Shown here one piece after another: positions 47,871 to 60,647 of a stretch of DNA of 64,000 bases. The notes under the pieces are model-generated. The model did no database searches, had not been told where the DNA came from, and worked only from the letters and a program-made list of their open reading frames with translations. The translations under genes and the position numbers were made by a program. Numbering within the stretch: position 1 is the stretch's first letter; each line of letters opens with the position of its first letter. The DNA lies in the NCBI GenBank assembly GCA_029817715.1, contig JARUPY010000606.1, positions 1,302,001 through 1,366,000 on the forward strand, in the 5' to 3' direction. Origin of the DNA: Melastoma dodecandrum. Lineage: Eukaryota; Streptophyta; Magnoliopsida; Myrtales; Melastomataceae.

Positions 47871-49475
47871 TATTTTATTTTATTGGGAGGCGTTTTTATC
47901 ATTCAAACTCCCCCCTCTCCGGAAATCTCTCTGTCTCGCTTCCTCCCCCCCAGGCGACGAAGGTGGACTGCGACTGACTGTATCGGGGTCTACCTTGGGG
48001 GCTTTTTTGCGGGGAGATCGTGCATTTTGTGGGAGGGGTATTGTCTCTCACAACACCCACATTGTAATTCTCTGGTTTCCTTGTTCTTTAACTTTCGCTT
48101 TTGTAATATCGGAGTTCTTTGTTTTTCTGGATCTGGGTTTGGGTTTTTTGTTGGTTTTCTGGGTGGAGCTTTTTTATGTTTGTGGTAATATTATCGTCTT
48201 TTGTGTGGTTGGAGATCGAGGATTTGCATTTGAAGGTTGTGGGGTGGAATGTGTGGCTGTGTTTTTGGTAGTGCTATTCTTGTTTTTATTAGATCTGAAG
48301 AGTTTTTCTTGGAATTGGCGATGTGACGCTGATTGCTTGCAAAGGCATTGCATTCTGTGGGTTTACTTCTTCTATAAGGTTTATGTACATGGCTGGTGCT
48401 GACGTTTTCATGGTGAAGTGCAAGGTTGGGCTTCAAGAATTATTTATCGTTGCCCTTTCCCTTGATTTTATTTCGGGGAGTTATCTTCACATTGTGGGCC
48501 CAGCTAGAGAAAAGAATGTTTTTCTTGGTCGCGGTTGGTGTCCCTTGACATAGTTAATACTTCAAATTGCGTGCTTTCAATCCCAGAGTAGCTGCATCTG
48601 CTTGGTTTGTTTTGTATGTGGGTCGGACAATACTGTAGCAGATAGATGTTCGAGGTCTTCTACTTTTTCTATAAGAAATTGGCCGATTCGTAATAGTAGA
48701 CTGTCTTTCGATCTTTGGAGGTATTCAGCAAGTCAGCTCAGTTACCTCTTTCTTCCCACACTGAGTGAGCTTGTTTTGCTGATTGATTCCATCTGAGTTA
48801 TCTGTGCACCTGGTGGTCTCTCTCCATCATATAGCTGCATTCACATCACATCTGTTTTAATTTGAGCTCCATATGGTATCCCTCGACTATGTCTCTCCTC
48901 TGTTCATCATCTTGTTAGAAAAATGTACTTTCCGTTGTTTGGTTGCTAGTAGAGGAGTAATTGCCCCAAAATATATTTTGCTAGCTTTTTTATGCAGCCT
49001 TATTGTGGTCATTGGATTTGGAACATCATTCTGTGATGAATGACACACTATTCTCGCGGATGAAAAAACCAGTGAAAGTTGATTAATGGAAGAACTGCTC
49101 CGTAGAAGGAAGGATCCATGTGGCTTGAATGCCGTTAATTTTTTTCTAAAAAATGTAACTAATTAATTATGTTCCTTCACAAAAGTTTCTTGGCTGGGGA
49201 ATTTCCCTTGTTTTGTGACCCCATGACTATCTCTTCAATTGAAATTGACTTCTGAAATCATCATAGATATTTCTTGATTCTAATAAAAGTAGTATAATGG
49301 GATAAAAGAATTAAATGGTGACTTTAAACGGTGGCAATTGTTCCTTCAAAATTCTTGTAAGTATACATGTAATATGTATGTATCATAATTTACATGCATT
49401 ACCACATTTCATTTTTATGTTTTGTACTTGTCTGATTCTTTTATTTCCTTGTAGATTCAACCTAATTTATTCAAG
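47871..49475 (+). other. Probable 5' leader exon and leader intron of the fatty acid 2-hydroxylase gene
   Basis: A CT-rich leader-like sequence (about 47900-47990) is followed by T-rich intron-like sequence. An acceptor (ccttgtag) at about 49446-49453 comes 22 bases before the start codon at 49476. The first donor could not be fixed. Confidence 0.45.
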
Positions 49476-50940
49476 ATGGTTGCACAGGAATTTACAGTTG
49501 ATTTGAATAAACCCCTTGTGTTCCAGGTGATCAATGTTTTCCTTGCCTTGTCAGATTGATTTGTGAAATGTGATCCTCTTAGCAGGCCTATCGGAAAAGG
49601 GGAATTCTTTTTTTTATTTCGTTTCCTTCTCACTGTCAAATGAGATTCTAAAAAGTGGCCCTCGACTTTTTCTCTCCGTATTTGGTTCTTTTTGGTCCTC
49701 CTCCCTTCATTTTTTCTTTGAGATAGTTTGAGCAACATAATTGATAGTCTTGAGTACGTTAATCACAGAGGTATGGTAACTGAGTTGGAAATATATAACA
49801 GGTCGGCCATTTGGGGGAAACTTATCAGGAGTGGGTGCACCAGCCTATTGTGAGTAAGGAAGGCCCCAGATTTTTCGAAAGTGACTTTTGGGAGGTATGG
49901 TTTTTTCATTCCAATTCGACAGTGAATTCCATCTGTATGGAGCGCATCTGAAGTCTACTCACTTCCACGTCTTTTCTTTTCTTACTCCAGTTCTTGACCC
50001 GCACTAAATGGTGGGTCATTCCTTTGGTTTGGATTCCCGTGGTATGTTGGTGCATCTCCATGTCTGTAAAGCTAGGCCATACTCCGTATGATATTGCCTT
50101 GATTGTTGGTTTGGGCATCTTCATCTGGACACTACTGGAGTACTCGTTGCACCGGTTTCTTTTCCACATCAAGACAAAAAGTTATTGGTACTTTTCTTGA
50201 TGCTTTACTTTTTTGGCTCTTCTCAGTACTAGTTTCCCTGTTTTTTCTCTGAACGCATGATTTGACTGCAGGGGAAACACTGCGCACTATCTTCTTCATG
50301 GATGCCATCACAAGCACCCGATGGATGGCTTGCGGCTCGTATTTCCTCCTGCGGCTACGGCTGTTCTTCTTTTCCCAGTAAGTTTTGTCTTTCTTTAGCT
50401 TTAATACAGTGGCTCATATAATAGGTCATGCTTTCGTCCTGTAAAATTTGGATAGGCTTTTGGATGTTATGAAGAATGACTTCAAAAGTGTATGTGATCA
50501 CAATCTGTTTCTTTTTTCGCTGACACAATTAAGCGACCTGACCATTTTTTCTGGCCATTAAGTTTCTTATTCAATTAATATTTTTGTTCAACTTTCATTG
50601 GCAGTTTTGGAATGCGGTTAGCCTTTTGGCAACACCTTCAACTACTCCAGCTTTGTTTGGAGGTGGTTTACTGGGTTACGTGATGTATGATTGCACTCAT
50701 TATTACCTACATCATGGGCAACCATCTGGTGGGGTGTCGAAGGATCTCAAGGTAGTCCTCCATTCTTTTCTGTGTCCTCGTTTTGTTTTACGGGCGCAGG
50801 CTAACAGAGACCCATCTGTCTTACCTTCCCAGAAATACCACTTGAACCATCACTTCCGTATCCAGGACAAAGGTTTCGGCATCACCTCATCCTTCTGGGA
50901 TAAAGTATTCGGCACCCTTCCTAATGTCAAGCAAGCCTGA
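49476..50940 (+). CDS. FAH1: Fatty acid 2-hydroxylase for sphingolipids (FAH1/FAH2-like)
   Basis: Di-iron ER membrane enzyme that adds the 2-hydroxyl group to very-long-chain fatty acids of ceramides, usually working with cytochrome b5. Exons 49476-49526, 49802-49894, 49991-50187, 50272-50377, 50605-50751, 50833-50940 join in frame with GT/AG borders, giving 233 aa. Histidine motifs of the hydroxylase superfamily are present: HRFLFH (102-107), HYLLHGCHHKH (119-129), HYYLHH (181-186) and HLNHH (201-205). Hydrophobic spans lie near 55-72, 82-100 and 137-170. It starts MVAQEFTVDLNKP and, like other plant members, lacks the N-terminal cytochrome b5 domain of yeast Scs7. FAH1 versus FAH2 cannot be separated by eye. 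Confidence 0.93.
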
Positions 50941-51795
50941 GGGAAGAAGGAAGGGATCGTTTAGCTCCAATTCACCTATTTGATTGGATCATTTCTAGAA
51001 GGATTATTAGCAGCAAGGGATTTGTCCAAAATTGCTCCTACCTAAACATTCTTTCGATTTATCAAGATTATTCCTTTTGGCTGTCGATTCTAATGATAAG
51101 AAGTGCCCAGAATATTAAGTAGCGTCCCCCTTTGTTGAGGCATCATTTGCTGGCTTCGAAACTTCTGTTTTCAGACATGTTCAGTGGGAGTTATCCCTGT
51201 GTATATGTAATTTAAATTTCCAAATCCAATGTATCCTGCCATTCTTCTGGTGATGTTTCTTCATGCCTTGATTGTCAAAAAAGATCGGCATAATCCACAG
51301 TTTTGCATCTGGGTGTTCTGTTAGAGCCGGAAACTGTCGCAGATATGGACCTTGGAAACATAGAAAGGCATTTGTGCACGAAAACTGGAGAAGGTTCAAT
51401 CATATGAATGTCCTGAAGTGTAGTTTGCTTTCTGATTGTGCGTCTGTAGTGCATGTAGCTTCAGAATTCGGCTAAAAAGAGGTTCATTTGCCTTCTTTTT
51501 CTCCTCTGGTTTGACCTTTAAGCAGTTCATTTCAATTGACAGTTTTACTTGTCGTTTTAATGTCCAAGATCAAGAGCAACATGTCAAAATAAACAACTGC
51601 CTGCCACCATCGAATTTCAAGTTGAAAGATTTGGATGATTTTGTTGACAGTGACTCGCATTTGCGGAAATTTAGCGAGAGTTGTTCCTCCTTGGTATGTT
51701 CTTACACAATGTCTGTTGTTAACATTTTACCTTCTTGGGTGAATTGCAGCTCTTTGTAAGGCAGTAGTACTGACCACGAATGAATCGAGTGATAT
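50941..51795. other. 3' region of the hydroxylase gene, no further gene seen
   Basis: Starts with the hydroxylase 3' untranslated region. Short open frames at 51181-51759 on both strands have no recognisable motif. Confidence 0.5.
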
Positions 51796-53400
51796 GTCTA
51801 TGAGCGCAAAAAATCTCACGATCTGTATATAGACCAGAAATGGCGTACAAATTGTCGTATTGAAAATATAGCGGGTTCAATATCTAGTCACGGACAAAGC
51901 ACGTGAGTCCTCTGATTCTATACTCGTAAGATATCCGCAGTATAGATGGGCTGAGGCTCTGGCAAATATCTGCTGGAGCTTTAGGGAGATATGTTGATGA
52001 AGACATTGGAGCTGCAGAACTTGATCCGGTGAGTCTTCAGAAGTGGCGAAGGTCACTAAGGCTGTAGAAACTTGATCTGGAGAGTCTTCTGAGGATGGCG
52101 AAGAACACCAGGGCTGTTCTGAGGATGGATGAAGACCAGTGAAGCTTAATCTGGCAGCACTTTGTCGTCGATCAAGTGAGGAAAAGATGCTCGAGAACTT
52201 CGCTATCGAAGGAGCTCCTCACCCTTGAAGTTATCCCCCAAATAAGGGGGAGGGACTCCCTTTACATAAGAGTTGAGAAGTCCTTGGCGATATTTCTTTC
52301 CGATGTGGGACAAATGCATGTGGGCTTAAGGTTATATTGGGCTGACATTTGGATTGGGCCGGACTTTGGATTGGGCCGAAATTTGAATGGGCCGATATAT
52401 GGGCTAGAGCCAGTTCATTTTATAATTGGGTTAGGCTTAATTGGGCTAGCATATCGGCTAAGCACAATTTTAAAACCCAATAATAAATGGGTTGGGCTTA
52501 AACTTTTTTTATAAGCTGAGGCCCGTGTAATATATTTACACTAAGATATAAGTACAAAATATTTCATATCATGTTGTCCTATAATATAAAGACAATCAAT
52601 CATATTCAGCCAATATAATATATGGTTTGGACTGAATGACATTATTTCGACATCAATAAAATTTCAATATCTATAAATGCCCCCATTTTAATTCATATAT
52701 CATATGCGTATATACAGCAGAGAGATTAGAATTAAAGTATGATACATTTCTTTGTATTTGTCGAAATAGCATAGGAACATTTATGCGATCTCAGGAAGTT
52801 TCTTCATATCCCGTATATTGACCATATATATTTATATGACAACCCTTACGTCAGATATATATGTGCTTCAAAATCAAATATATATTGGAGATGCGATGTG
52901 ATACGATGCTTGATCTCACATGTTTATGAGTCATCCCCGGACTTGTATATGAAAAATATATAATTTTTTTTATTGGTGCACAATATGTCTTTGAAATATA
53001 TATATATTAGATCACGTGAGAATAATATCCCATGAGAAATCCCAATAAGATTTCTATTAGATTCTCGTATTCCTCTTCCCACCGTGATGTTGAATTGTAT
53101 CAAATACTTTAAAGCTGATTTTGATCCTATGAAATCTTAAAGGAAATCTCAGATTTCTCGAAGAATCACATATGATGTCACGCCTATAACTAGAGCCATC
53201 GTGCATTGTGCTTTTCATTCAAACTCAATCCACTCTTGTACAATCAAGTCATCTCAACCTTGATTAGGGCATCGCAGCGATTTCCTTTTTCATCGTGACA
53301 TCTTTTATTTATTGATTTATATATTCTGTATGGCAGGATTCCATCTAATCCGTCGAGGAAGAACTTGTTTTCTCCTTCTTAAACACGAGATATCAACTCT
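51796..53400 (-). repeat. Putative 3' LTR region of the Tat-lineage element
   Basis: By position this should hold the 3' LTR of the minus-strand element that starts beyond 64000. It has LTR-like features: a non-coding AT-rich stretch and a cluster of 'ttgggccg' motifs (52340-52460) at about 20-bp spacing. The partner LTR lies outside the window, so neither boundary is fixed. Confidence 0.35.
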
Positions 53401-53540
53401 TGGCGAACATTCTTATCTTATTTTTATTATCTTGGTCCAGGGCACCTCCATCAAGGTTCGTATACTTTATTGTTATTTATTTATATAACTTGACAAAGTA
53501 TTTTCTTCTAATGCATACAGATCACATAGGATATTCTCTC

Positions 53541-53875
53541 GGCCTCCCCCGTACACATGGGACCGTCGCCGGATATTCCCTCGGCCTTCCCCGTACACAT
53601 GGGACTGTCGTCGGATATTCACTCGGCCTTCCTTGTACACTTGGTACCGCCGCCGGATATTCCCTCGGCCTTCCCGTACACATGGGACAGCCGCCGGACA
53701 TTCCCTCGGCCTTCCCCGTACACATGGGACCGTCACTGAAAATTCCCTCGGCCTTCCCCGTACGCATGGGACCGTCACTGAAAATTCCCTCGGCCTTCCC
53801 CGTACACATGGGACCGTCGCCGGATGTTCCCTTGGCCTTCCCCGTACACATGGGTCCCTTGCTTAATATTCCACT
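53541..53875 (+). repeat. 42-bp minisatellite, eight copies
   Basis: Copies begin (at ggcctt/ccc) at 53541, 53583, 53625, 53667, 53708, 53750, 53792 and 53834. All periods are 42 except one of 41. Each unit contains ccccgtacacatgggaccgt. Long frames stay open on both strands across it only because 42 is a multiple of three, so no protein is called. Confidence 0.95.
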
Positions 53876-53899
53876 TTACTCACTTATCCCTTTACCTGG

Positions 53900-55690
53900 C
53901 AGGATTTGTTAGAACCATGATTCATTTTACCAGGAAGATTGTTTCGGGGCGTGAGTACTTGTGCCTTGCTGAAAATGAAGGCGACCCCCGCAATAAAGTG
54001 GAATTAGCAGTCCATCGTCCGTTGATCGGCCTTTTTGCCCCAGCCAGTGACAAGTTGGATGAGAATCGTGATAACTTTAGTCATTGGTCACAGAAAATCT
54101 TTGAGCACTCCTTGTTGGACACGTGGTCACTGAAGTCACTCCATCACTCATACATGGCGGAACTAACACCTTCACATTCGTTAGGGAGGAATGTCATTGT
54201 AGGAAAGGCTGAGTGGGTACATACTCTTCGCTTCCGCGGTGAATTTGGTTTTGTTCCAAAAATATTGGGAATGGCTGGAAGACACAGTCTTTCGTAATGT
54301 AGAAGTACTCAGGAAAGCCAACATACTTGACGCCATACTTTGTTCATGCTATAGTTATGACCACCAACTCAGATGTCATGCGGGCTTTCTGTGAAGCCTG
54401 GTGTCCGCAGTTTAATGTCCTTGAAACATCGCGTGGAGCTTTTTCAATTTCTCTTTAGGATCTCTATAAGCTTGGCGAGCTTCCTGTTCATGGCAGAATG
54501 TACGAAGAGACGATCCCTTTCTCGAAGGAACTCACTGGCTCGAACTCCGGAAGCAGATATCTTCCAAACAGCTGCACATATCTATTTGTTGCATTTTCTC
54601 GCCTTCTAGAACAAAACACTAAGGATGACAGAAGTAGGCAGAAAAGTAGAGATGTCCTAAGTAAGGGGGTTGTTCCTATATCATCTTGGATCGAGTTCTG
54701 GTTCAGGGGAGAAGAAAAATACATTAGGCCTCCTAGACACGTGTCGAAGAATCAAATCGTCCAAAGAAGTCTCATAACCCTGCAGGGCCAATTGTAAAGG
54801 AAGCAGGAGCATTTGAAGATTTGGGCATTAACGAAGAAATGCATTTGTAGACTTATTTTCCTGCCTTCATCGCTTGTTGGTTATGCGTGTTTGTATTCCC
54901 GCACGACAAAGCATATATACGTCCGGAAACATTCAAGGTGGCGAGCTTGATGGCAGTGGGAAAATGTTTTAGCCTTGCGGTACCTATCTTGGCTATCATA
55001 TACCGGGGATTGAACGAGATTTGCAACTCTACTCTTCCCGGGGCTCATAAAGTCTATTTTCCAGTGCATTACGTATACAGATAGTTATCATTCTATTTTC
55101 AGACTCACTTTCCTGTTCCAAACGCTGTTGTTGGCCCTCGGATGATTGGTTATTCTGGCGAAGGTGGGGCGCGTTACTTTGATACTCGTGCAGCTCGTGA
55201 ACTTATTCATGATGGAGGGAACGTATATTGGTGTCATAACTTCTTCCACAAAAAGGGCGGTCCTTGGATTGATGATTCTTCTGACTTAGATGAAAATTCA
55301 TTGAACTTTTTCAAAAGCATCCGCTCATGTTTTTTGACGTTAAGGTGCGGCAACTCCTTTATTGTGGAACCTTATCATCCTTCACAATTTAGCCGTCAGC
55401 TTGGGTTTTGCCAGGACATTCCACACATCCTTCTCGTTAGATGAAGGACATATATTGTGGCGTCTATCGGTGCGAAACGAGACTAATTCTCGATTGTATG
55501 TGCCTAGTGTTCCCGTTTCCCACACCGATTTGGACACATATTGTACGAAGAGGTACTCTAAATGGTGGAGAAAGAAGCATGATGATTTCCTCAAACGAGG
55601 GATAGAGGCACTGATTGTTGGGATACGCCATCCTCCACGTAAAGATGAGGATACTCGAGAGAAGCCAACCGAGCCAGCCGGTATCACCCA
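53900..55690 (+). pseudogene. Plant mobile domain (aminotransferase-like) gene, antisense to the Tat element
   Basis: Plus-strand pieces in shifting frames resemble the plant mobile domain found in MAIN/MAIL-type proteins and captured by some retrotransposons: RPLIGLFAPASDKLDENRDNF (54014 on; first 20 residues RPLIGLFAPASDKLDENRDN), a region with SLWDLYKLGELPVHGRMYEE (about 54450-54510), SCTYLFVAFSRLLEQ (54570-54615), and PSQFSRQLGFCQDIP (55380-55425). Frameshifts or introns interrupt it. The family call rests on the LWDLxxLGxLPxxGxxYEE pattern and the antisense position. Confidence 0.6.
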
Positions 55691-55765
55691 AAAGAAAATG
55701 CCTTTACTACCAAATACACATATATCATTTTTTTTGTTTTATTTTACCTTGTTAACAAACATGCC

Positions 55766-56807
55766 TTGTTTTCATCGACAGCTGCTCCTTCTAAAAAATC
55801 ACAAACTCCAGATGACAACAGACATTTCAAGAGGCAGAGGCATTCAAAGCATGCATCTGGGAACCTCGATGTAGTCGAAGACATGCCAAATGACATCATT
55901 CCAGCTGGCAATGTGTTGGTAAGCATCTCATATCATTTAAGCACATATTTTAGACAATCCATGTCTTATTTCAGATTTGCTTGCTATTGTAGCTTGTGAA
56001 TGAGTCGTCAATTTCATGGATGACAATGTTGAGCCTTCTGTATTGAGCCCTCTTGGTCAGGAGCTTCTAAAGCCGCTTCACAAGGACAAGCATGCCGTGG
56101 AGGAAGTGATCTGGCCTAAGAGAAACAACGGACCCTTTCATTTTGTTGATCTAGTCTCAACTACACCTCCCGTATCGTCTTTCTGCTTCGACTCTATAGC
56201 CTCACGAGCATATAAGAAGTTTGCGGCTAGTATTTGGGGTGATATCATGGAGAAGATTTCGAGGACTCCTTTCAGTAGAGGACATGTTATTGCAAAGGAG
56301 ATTAAAGATGCTCTCAAACTCTTCGATAAATGTGAGCATCTGGATCTGACTCCCATTCACTCTTTGATCAAGAAGTATACAGAGGGCTCCATGCGATACT
56401 CAGACTTAGCAACTGCTACTAAAGGAGTGATGAGTGCCGCAAATCGTGATAAAAAGGTGGCATCAATCAGAAGTTGTCTCGTTGAAGCCGAAGCTGAAGA
56501 GGAAGGCATCATGATGAAGAAGACCAACATAGAGAGCCAGCTTGCTTATGATGAGATTCGGATTGAAGAGCTCCAACGACAATTATCTGATTGCATTAAG
56601 GCCAAGGTGGATCGAGAGGACATTCTCAAGGAGGTCATAACAAAGGCTGATGATGCGGCTGCTAAGGTTGAGGGTTTGAAGGAATCCATGCGTGTTTTGG
56701 AGGGGGTCAACATGGTTCATGACGAAGATCTCCAGTCCTTGGAAGAGCTTCGCGTGTTGATCGAGACCTCACGCGAGGAGATTGCACAATTTACTCTGGA
56801 ACCTTGA
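55766..56807 (+). pseudogene. C-terminal coiled-coil part of the antisense mobile-domain gene
   Basis: An exon-like piece (55781-55920) with an AG before it and GTAAGC after it precedes a 263-codon open frame at 56016-56807. That frame is rich in charged heptads (EEGIMMKKTNIESQL, IRIEELQRQLSDCI, EELRVLIETSREEIAQF), so its second half should form a long coiled coil. Probably the 3' end of the same antisense gene. It ends about 220 bases from the integrase end on the opposite strand. Confidence 0.55.
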
Positions 56808-57029
56808 GCCATTTTTTTCTTTCTAGTTAATTTAGGCTTCAAAATGGGACATCTCCTCCCCCTTTTCCAATGTAAGAATATCATTATTTTGAATACAGAT
56901 CATGATTTTTTTTTATTAAGCCGTTCACAGTTTATACTCATGCGGGCCAGGAGTATTACATGTTTTGTTTTGTTTTTTTTTTGTATTTTGTCACACAGTT
57001 TAGGCTAATGCGACATGGAGCATTGTTCT

Positions 57030-58206
57030 TCAGGCGTAGTATCGCTTCAGGAACGTCCCATTGATTAGTCCGACGCGCACTCCATCTTGATCAACTATCT
57101 TGTAGGCGCCCCCGGTGTAAGCTTCTTGGACGACGTATGGGCCATCCCACTTTGATATGAATTTGCTTCCGGTCTTATGCGTGACGATTGTGGGTCTTCG
57201 CACCGCCAAAAGAAGGTCACCTACTTGAAAGGAGCGAGGTCGTACTTTCTTGTTAAAAGATTTCGACATCCTTGCTTGGTAGCACTCGATTCGTTGTTGT
57301 GCTTCTAGACGCTTTTCATCAAGGGCTTCTAATTCCTGTAAGCGTAATCGCGCATTATCCTCTTGACAAAGTCCCTCTTGTATAGCTATTCGCAGCAACG
57401 GTATTTGTCGTTCAAGTGGAAGGACCTCTTCAACACCATAGATCTACGAGTATGGCGTCATTTGAGTCGCAGTTCTATACGTCGTGCGATACGCCCATAG
57501 AGCTTTCCCGACTCGTTCATGCCAATCTCTTCTAGTTTTATCGACCACCTTCTTTAGAAAACTGTATAGCGTTTTATTGAACGCCTCTGCCAACCCGTTT
57601 GCGGCCGCATAATACATGGAAGAGTTATATTGTTTGAAACCAAATTGCTCGTAAAATTTATCCATGGTCTTATTAGAGAAATTTCGGTCATTATCTGTGA
57701 TGGTATGGCGAGGCACACATAATGAAAAATAATATTATTCTTGATGAAGGTGATCATTGTTTCCTTCTTCACTTCCCGAAAAGGTGCAGCTTCTGCCCAT
57801 TTTGAAAAATAGTCAGTTGCTGCCAGAATATATGAGTGACCCCTGATGATTTGAATGTAATGGGCCCTACGACATCTACCCCCTAGGCTTCAAACGGCCA
57901 AGATGCTATAGTTGGATGAAGTTGCTCGGGTGATTGATGGATGAAGCTAGCGTGAAATTGATATGCTTGACACTTTTTTGCATATTCCATACTATCCTTT
58001 ACCATTGTCGGCCAATAATAATCCATTCTCTTCAATTGGAAGTGGAGTTTAGGATCAGATTGATGAGCCCCACAAACTCCAGAATGCGCCTCCTCTAATG
58101 ATTTGACGGCTTCTTCTACTCCAAGGCATCGCAAGAATACTCCTTCAAAGGATCGTCGATAGAGAGTATTCTTAAAATATATGAATCGAGGAGCTCTCCT
58201 CCTCAC
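57030..58206 (-). pseudogene. Tat element integrase
   Basis: Three pieces: zinc-binding domain (57883-58206; H in AHSGVCGAHQ, then KKCQAYQFHA where the second Cys of CxxC is Tyr), catalytic core (57444-57716; ITDNDRNF with Asp, NGLAEAFNKTL with Glu) and C-terminal part (57030-57398; GDLLLAVRRP, KWDGPYVVQEAY, GTFLKRYYA). Frame breaks separate them. The changed zinc ligand and the breaks make it inactive. Confidence 0.85.
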
Positions 58207-58460
58207 ATATACTCTTTGTCGCGGGTCGTTAGGTAACTTTCCATGTTTGAGGAAGTCGATGAGTGGTTGTCTCTAATCTTGGTCCTCTGTGTTATAGACG
58301 GATATGAGATTAACCTCGTCTGCTTCCTCCTCGTCAGGGATCGGTGGAGCCGCCCATGCTTGACATAATCTGATGTTGACCTCCCTATCTACTGAAGTGA
58401 GTGCAGAAGCAAGACTCGCCAAGGCATCTGCTCATGCGTTTTCCTTTCTCGGTATATGAC

Positions 58461-58805
58461 TTATTGTAATATCCGGAAACCGCCTGTGAGTTTAACCGCA
58501 TAGTCATGATAAGGCAAAAGCTCTGGCTTGCGAACCTCGTATGTGGATAGAAGTTGATTAATCACAAGATTGGAGTCTCCATATACCCTTAAACTATGTA
58601 CTTTGTTATCCATGGCCATTTCTATCCCGAGTATGAAAGCCTGATACTCAGCCATATTATTTGAGCATAACTGAGTGAGGGTATATGCATAAGGGATGAT
58701 ATCTCCATTGGTTGTGACGAAGACAACTCCAACTCCCGCGCCTCTTTGTGTAGTTGTCCACCCATCAAAGAACATTTTCCATGGAGAAGGAACATTAACC
58801 AACAT
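58461..58805 (-). pseudogene. Second (archaeal-type) RNase H of the Tat element
   Basis: Separate RNase H module downstream of the usual one: MFFDGWTTTQRGAGVGVVF (first Asp), NNMAEYQAFILGIEMA (Glu) and LRVYGDSNLVINQL (Asp). Having this extra RNase H between pol RNase H and integrase marks the Tat group. It is separated from RT/RNase H by a frameshift near 58873. Confidence 0.85.
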
Positions 58806-58872
58806 TACTTCCTCATCGGGTAATTCTTCCGATACTTTTCAATTATCTGGTATAGGATGAACTGCCAAGAAG

Positions 58873-60183
58873 TCAGTCAAAGCTTGTCCCTTTCACAGTC
58901 TTTTGAGGAACATACAAGATCTCAAACTCTTGGAGCATAAGTGCCCATTTCGGGAGACGACCAAATAGAACCGGCCTCGACATTATATATTTGAGAGGAT
59001 CTGCCCGTGATATGAGACAAACAGAATGTGCCTGTAGATAATGTCGTAACTTTTGAACGGCAAACATTAAAGCAAGACATGTCATTTCAATTGGAGAGTA
59101 ATTCAATCCCGCTCCGGTTAAAGTCCTGCTTAAATAATACAAGGCATTTTCTTTTCCATTATCGTTCTCCTGAGCTAACAGAACACCTAGTGAAGCTTCT
59201 TGTGTTGCTATATAAAGTATGAGGGGTCTCCCTTGAATGCGGACTGGTGGCTTTGACAAATAAGCCTTTATGCTGTTGAATGCATTTTCACACGCTTCGT
59301 CCCACTCAAAAGGAGTACCTTTCTTCATCAATCTATGAAAGGGATGGCATCGTTCGGCCAAGTTTGATATAAACCTTCGAATGTATGCCAGTTTCCCTTG
59401 AAGGCTTTTCAACTCATGTATATTCCTTGGTTCTGGCATCTTCATAATCGCATCTATTTTTGATTGATCGACTTCAATGCCTTGATGTCGAATGAAAAAT
59501 CCAAGGAACTTTCCCGAACTAACCCCGAAGGCACACTTCAATGGGTTCATCTTTAGTTGATATTTGTGCAATCTGTCAAATACTTTTCTAAGGTCGTCGA
59601 TATGATCGTGCCTTTGTCTGGATTTGACAACCAGATCATCCACGTAACACTCTACATTCTTGTGGAGAATATCATCAACGATCCATTGCATGGCCCGTTG
59701 ATAAGTTGCTCCCGCATTCTTTTACCCAAAAGGCGTCACCTTATAACAATATATTCCTTTTGGTGTACGAAAAGCTGTCATTTCCTCATCCATTCGGATT
59801 TGATTGTATCCCGATGATCCATCCATAAAACTGAGAGCTTCATAGCCCGTGGTCGCATCTACCATTATCTCAGTAATTGGAAGAGGAAAATCGTCCTTGG
59901 GACATGCATGATTGAGATAACGAAAATCAATGCAAACTAGGAGTTGACCATTCTTCTTCCTAACAGGTACAATATTCGCAATCCATTTTGGATACTTTAC
60001 CTCCCGAATGAATCCAGCTTCGATAAGCTTGTTGACTTCGGCTTCTATCAATGGGATCAGCTCTGGGCGGAAATGTCGTTGAGCTTGCTTTATGGGTCGA
60101 ACTCCATGCTTAACAGCTAACTTATGGACTGCTATCTTTGGATCAAGGCCCAGGCATTTCTTTATAGCTCCATGCGAAGACAT
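58873..60183 (-). pseudogene. Tat element reverse transcriptase and RNase H
   Basis: RT with RPIKQAQRHFRPELIP, IANIVPVRKKNGQL, DFRYLNHACPKDDFPLP and GSSGYNQI in the 5' piece, and YVDDLVVKSR (catalytic YVDD) with ELKSLQGKLAYIRRFISNL in the 3' piece; RNase H follows (YYLSRTLTGAGLNYSPIE). The two pieces are in one frame, separated by a single TAA (59722-59724) where FG-K-NAG would otherwise be continuous, consistent with one nonsense change. Confidence 0.88.
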
Positions 60184-60647
60184 CTTTGTATTCCTTCAAC
60201 AATTGGATGTATAAATCCTCTTCTTCAGGGGTTAGACTTGCGCTAAGGAACGTAGGACGATGATCCCCTTCTTCCCTAAGATCGACTTCCTTTAATTCGT
60301 CGACATTAGACTTTTTTTTGTCCTCGAATACTTCTGGAGCTTCTTCCGCATCATCCTCTTTAGGGGAAGTGTTTTCATCAGCCTCAGTAATTATGACGTG
60401 GTGGGAGGCTACAACACCATTTCCTCTATTACTATGAGACGATTTCCCATTGCTATTGGGAAATCCATGTCTCCGTGCTTATTTTCAGTACATCGCCGGT
60501 AGTTACTTCAACAACCGTTTGACGTTTCATTTGAGAGGGAACTTTGCTTCGAAGATCCTTTGTATCTTCTATGATAATTGGGATATATTCCTTCTTATCA
60601 ACTCTCTTCCACACCATTTGACTTCTTGGAGCTTGACTCAATCTTAA

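Noticed and set aside
53473..53912. Repetitive proteins on both strands over the 42-bp array, or a CRISPR-like array
   Set aside because: Frames stay open only because the unit is a multiple of three; there are no unique spacers and this is a plant nuclear genome.
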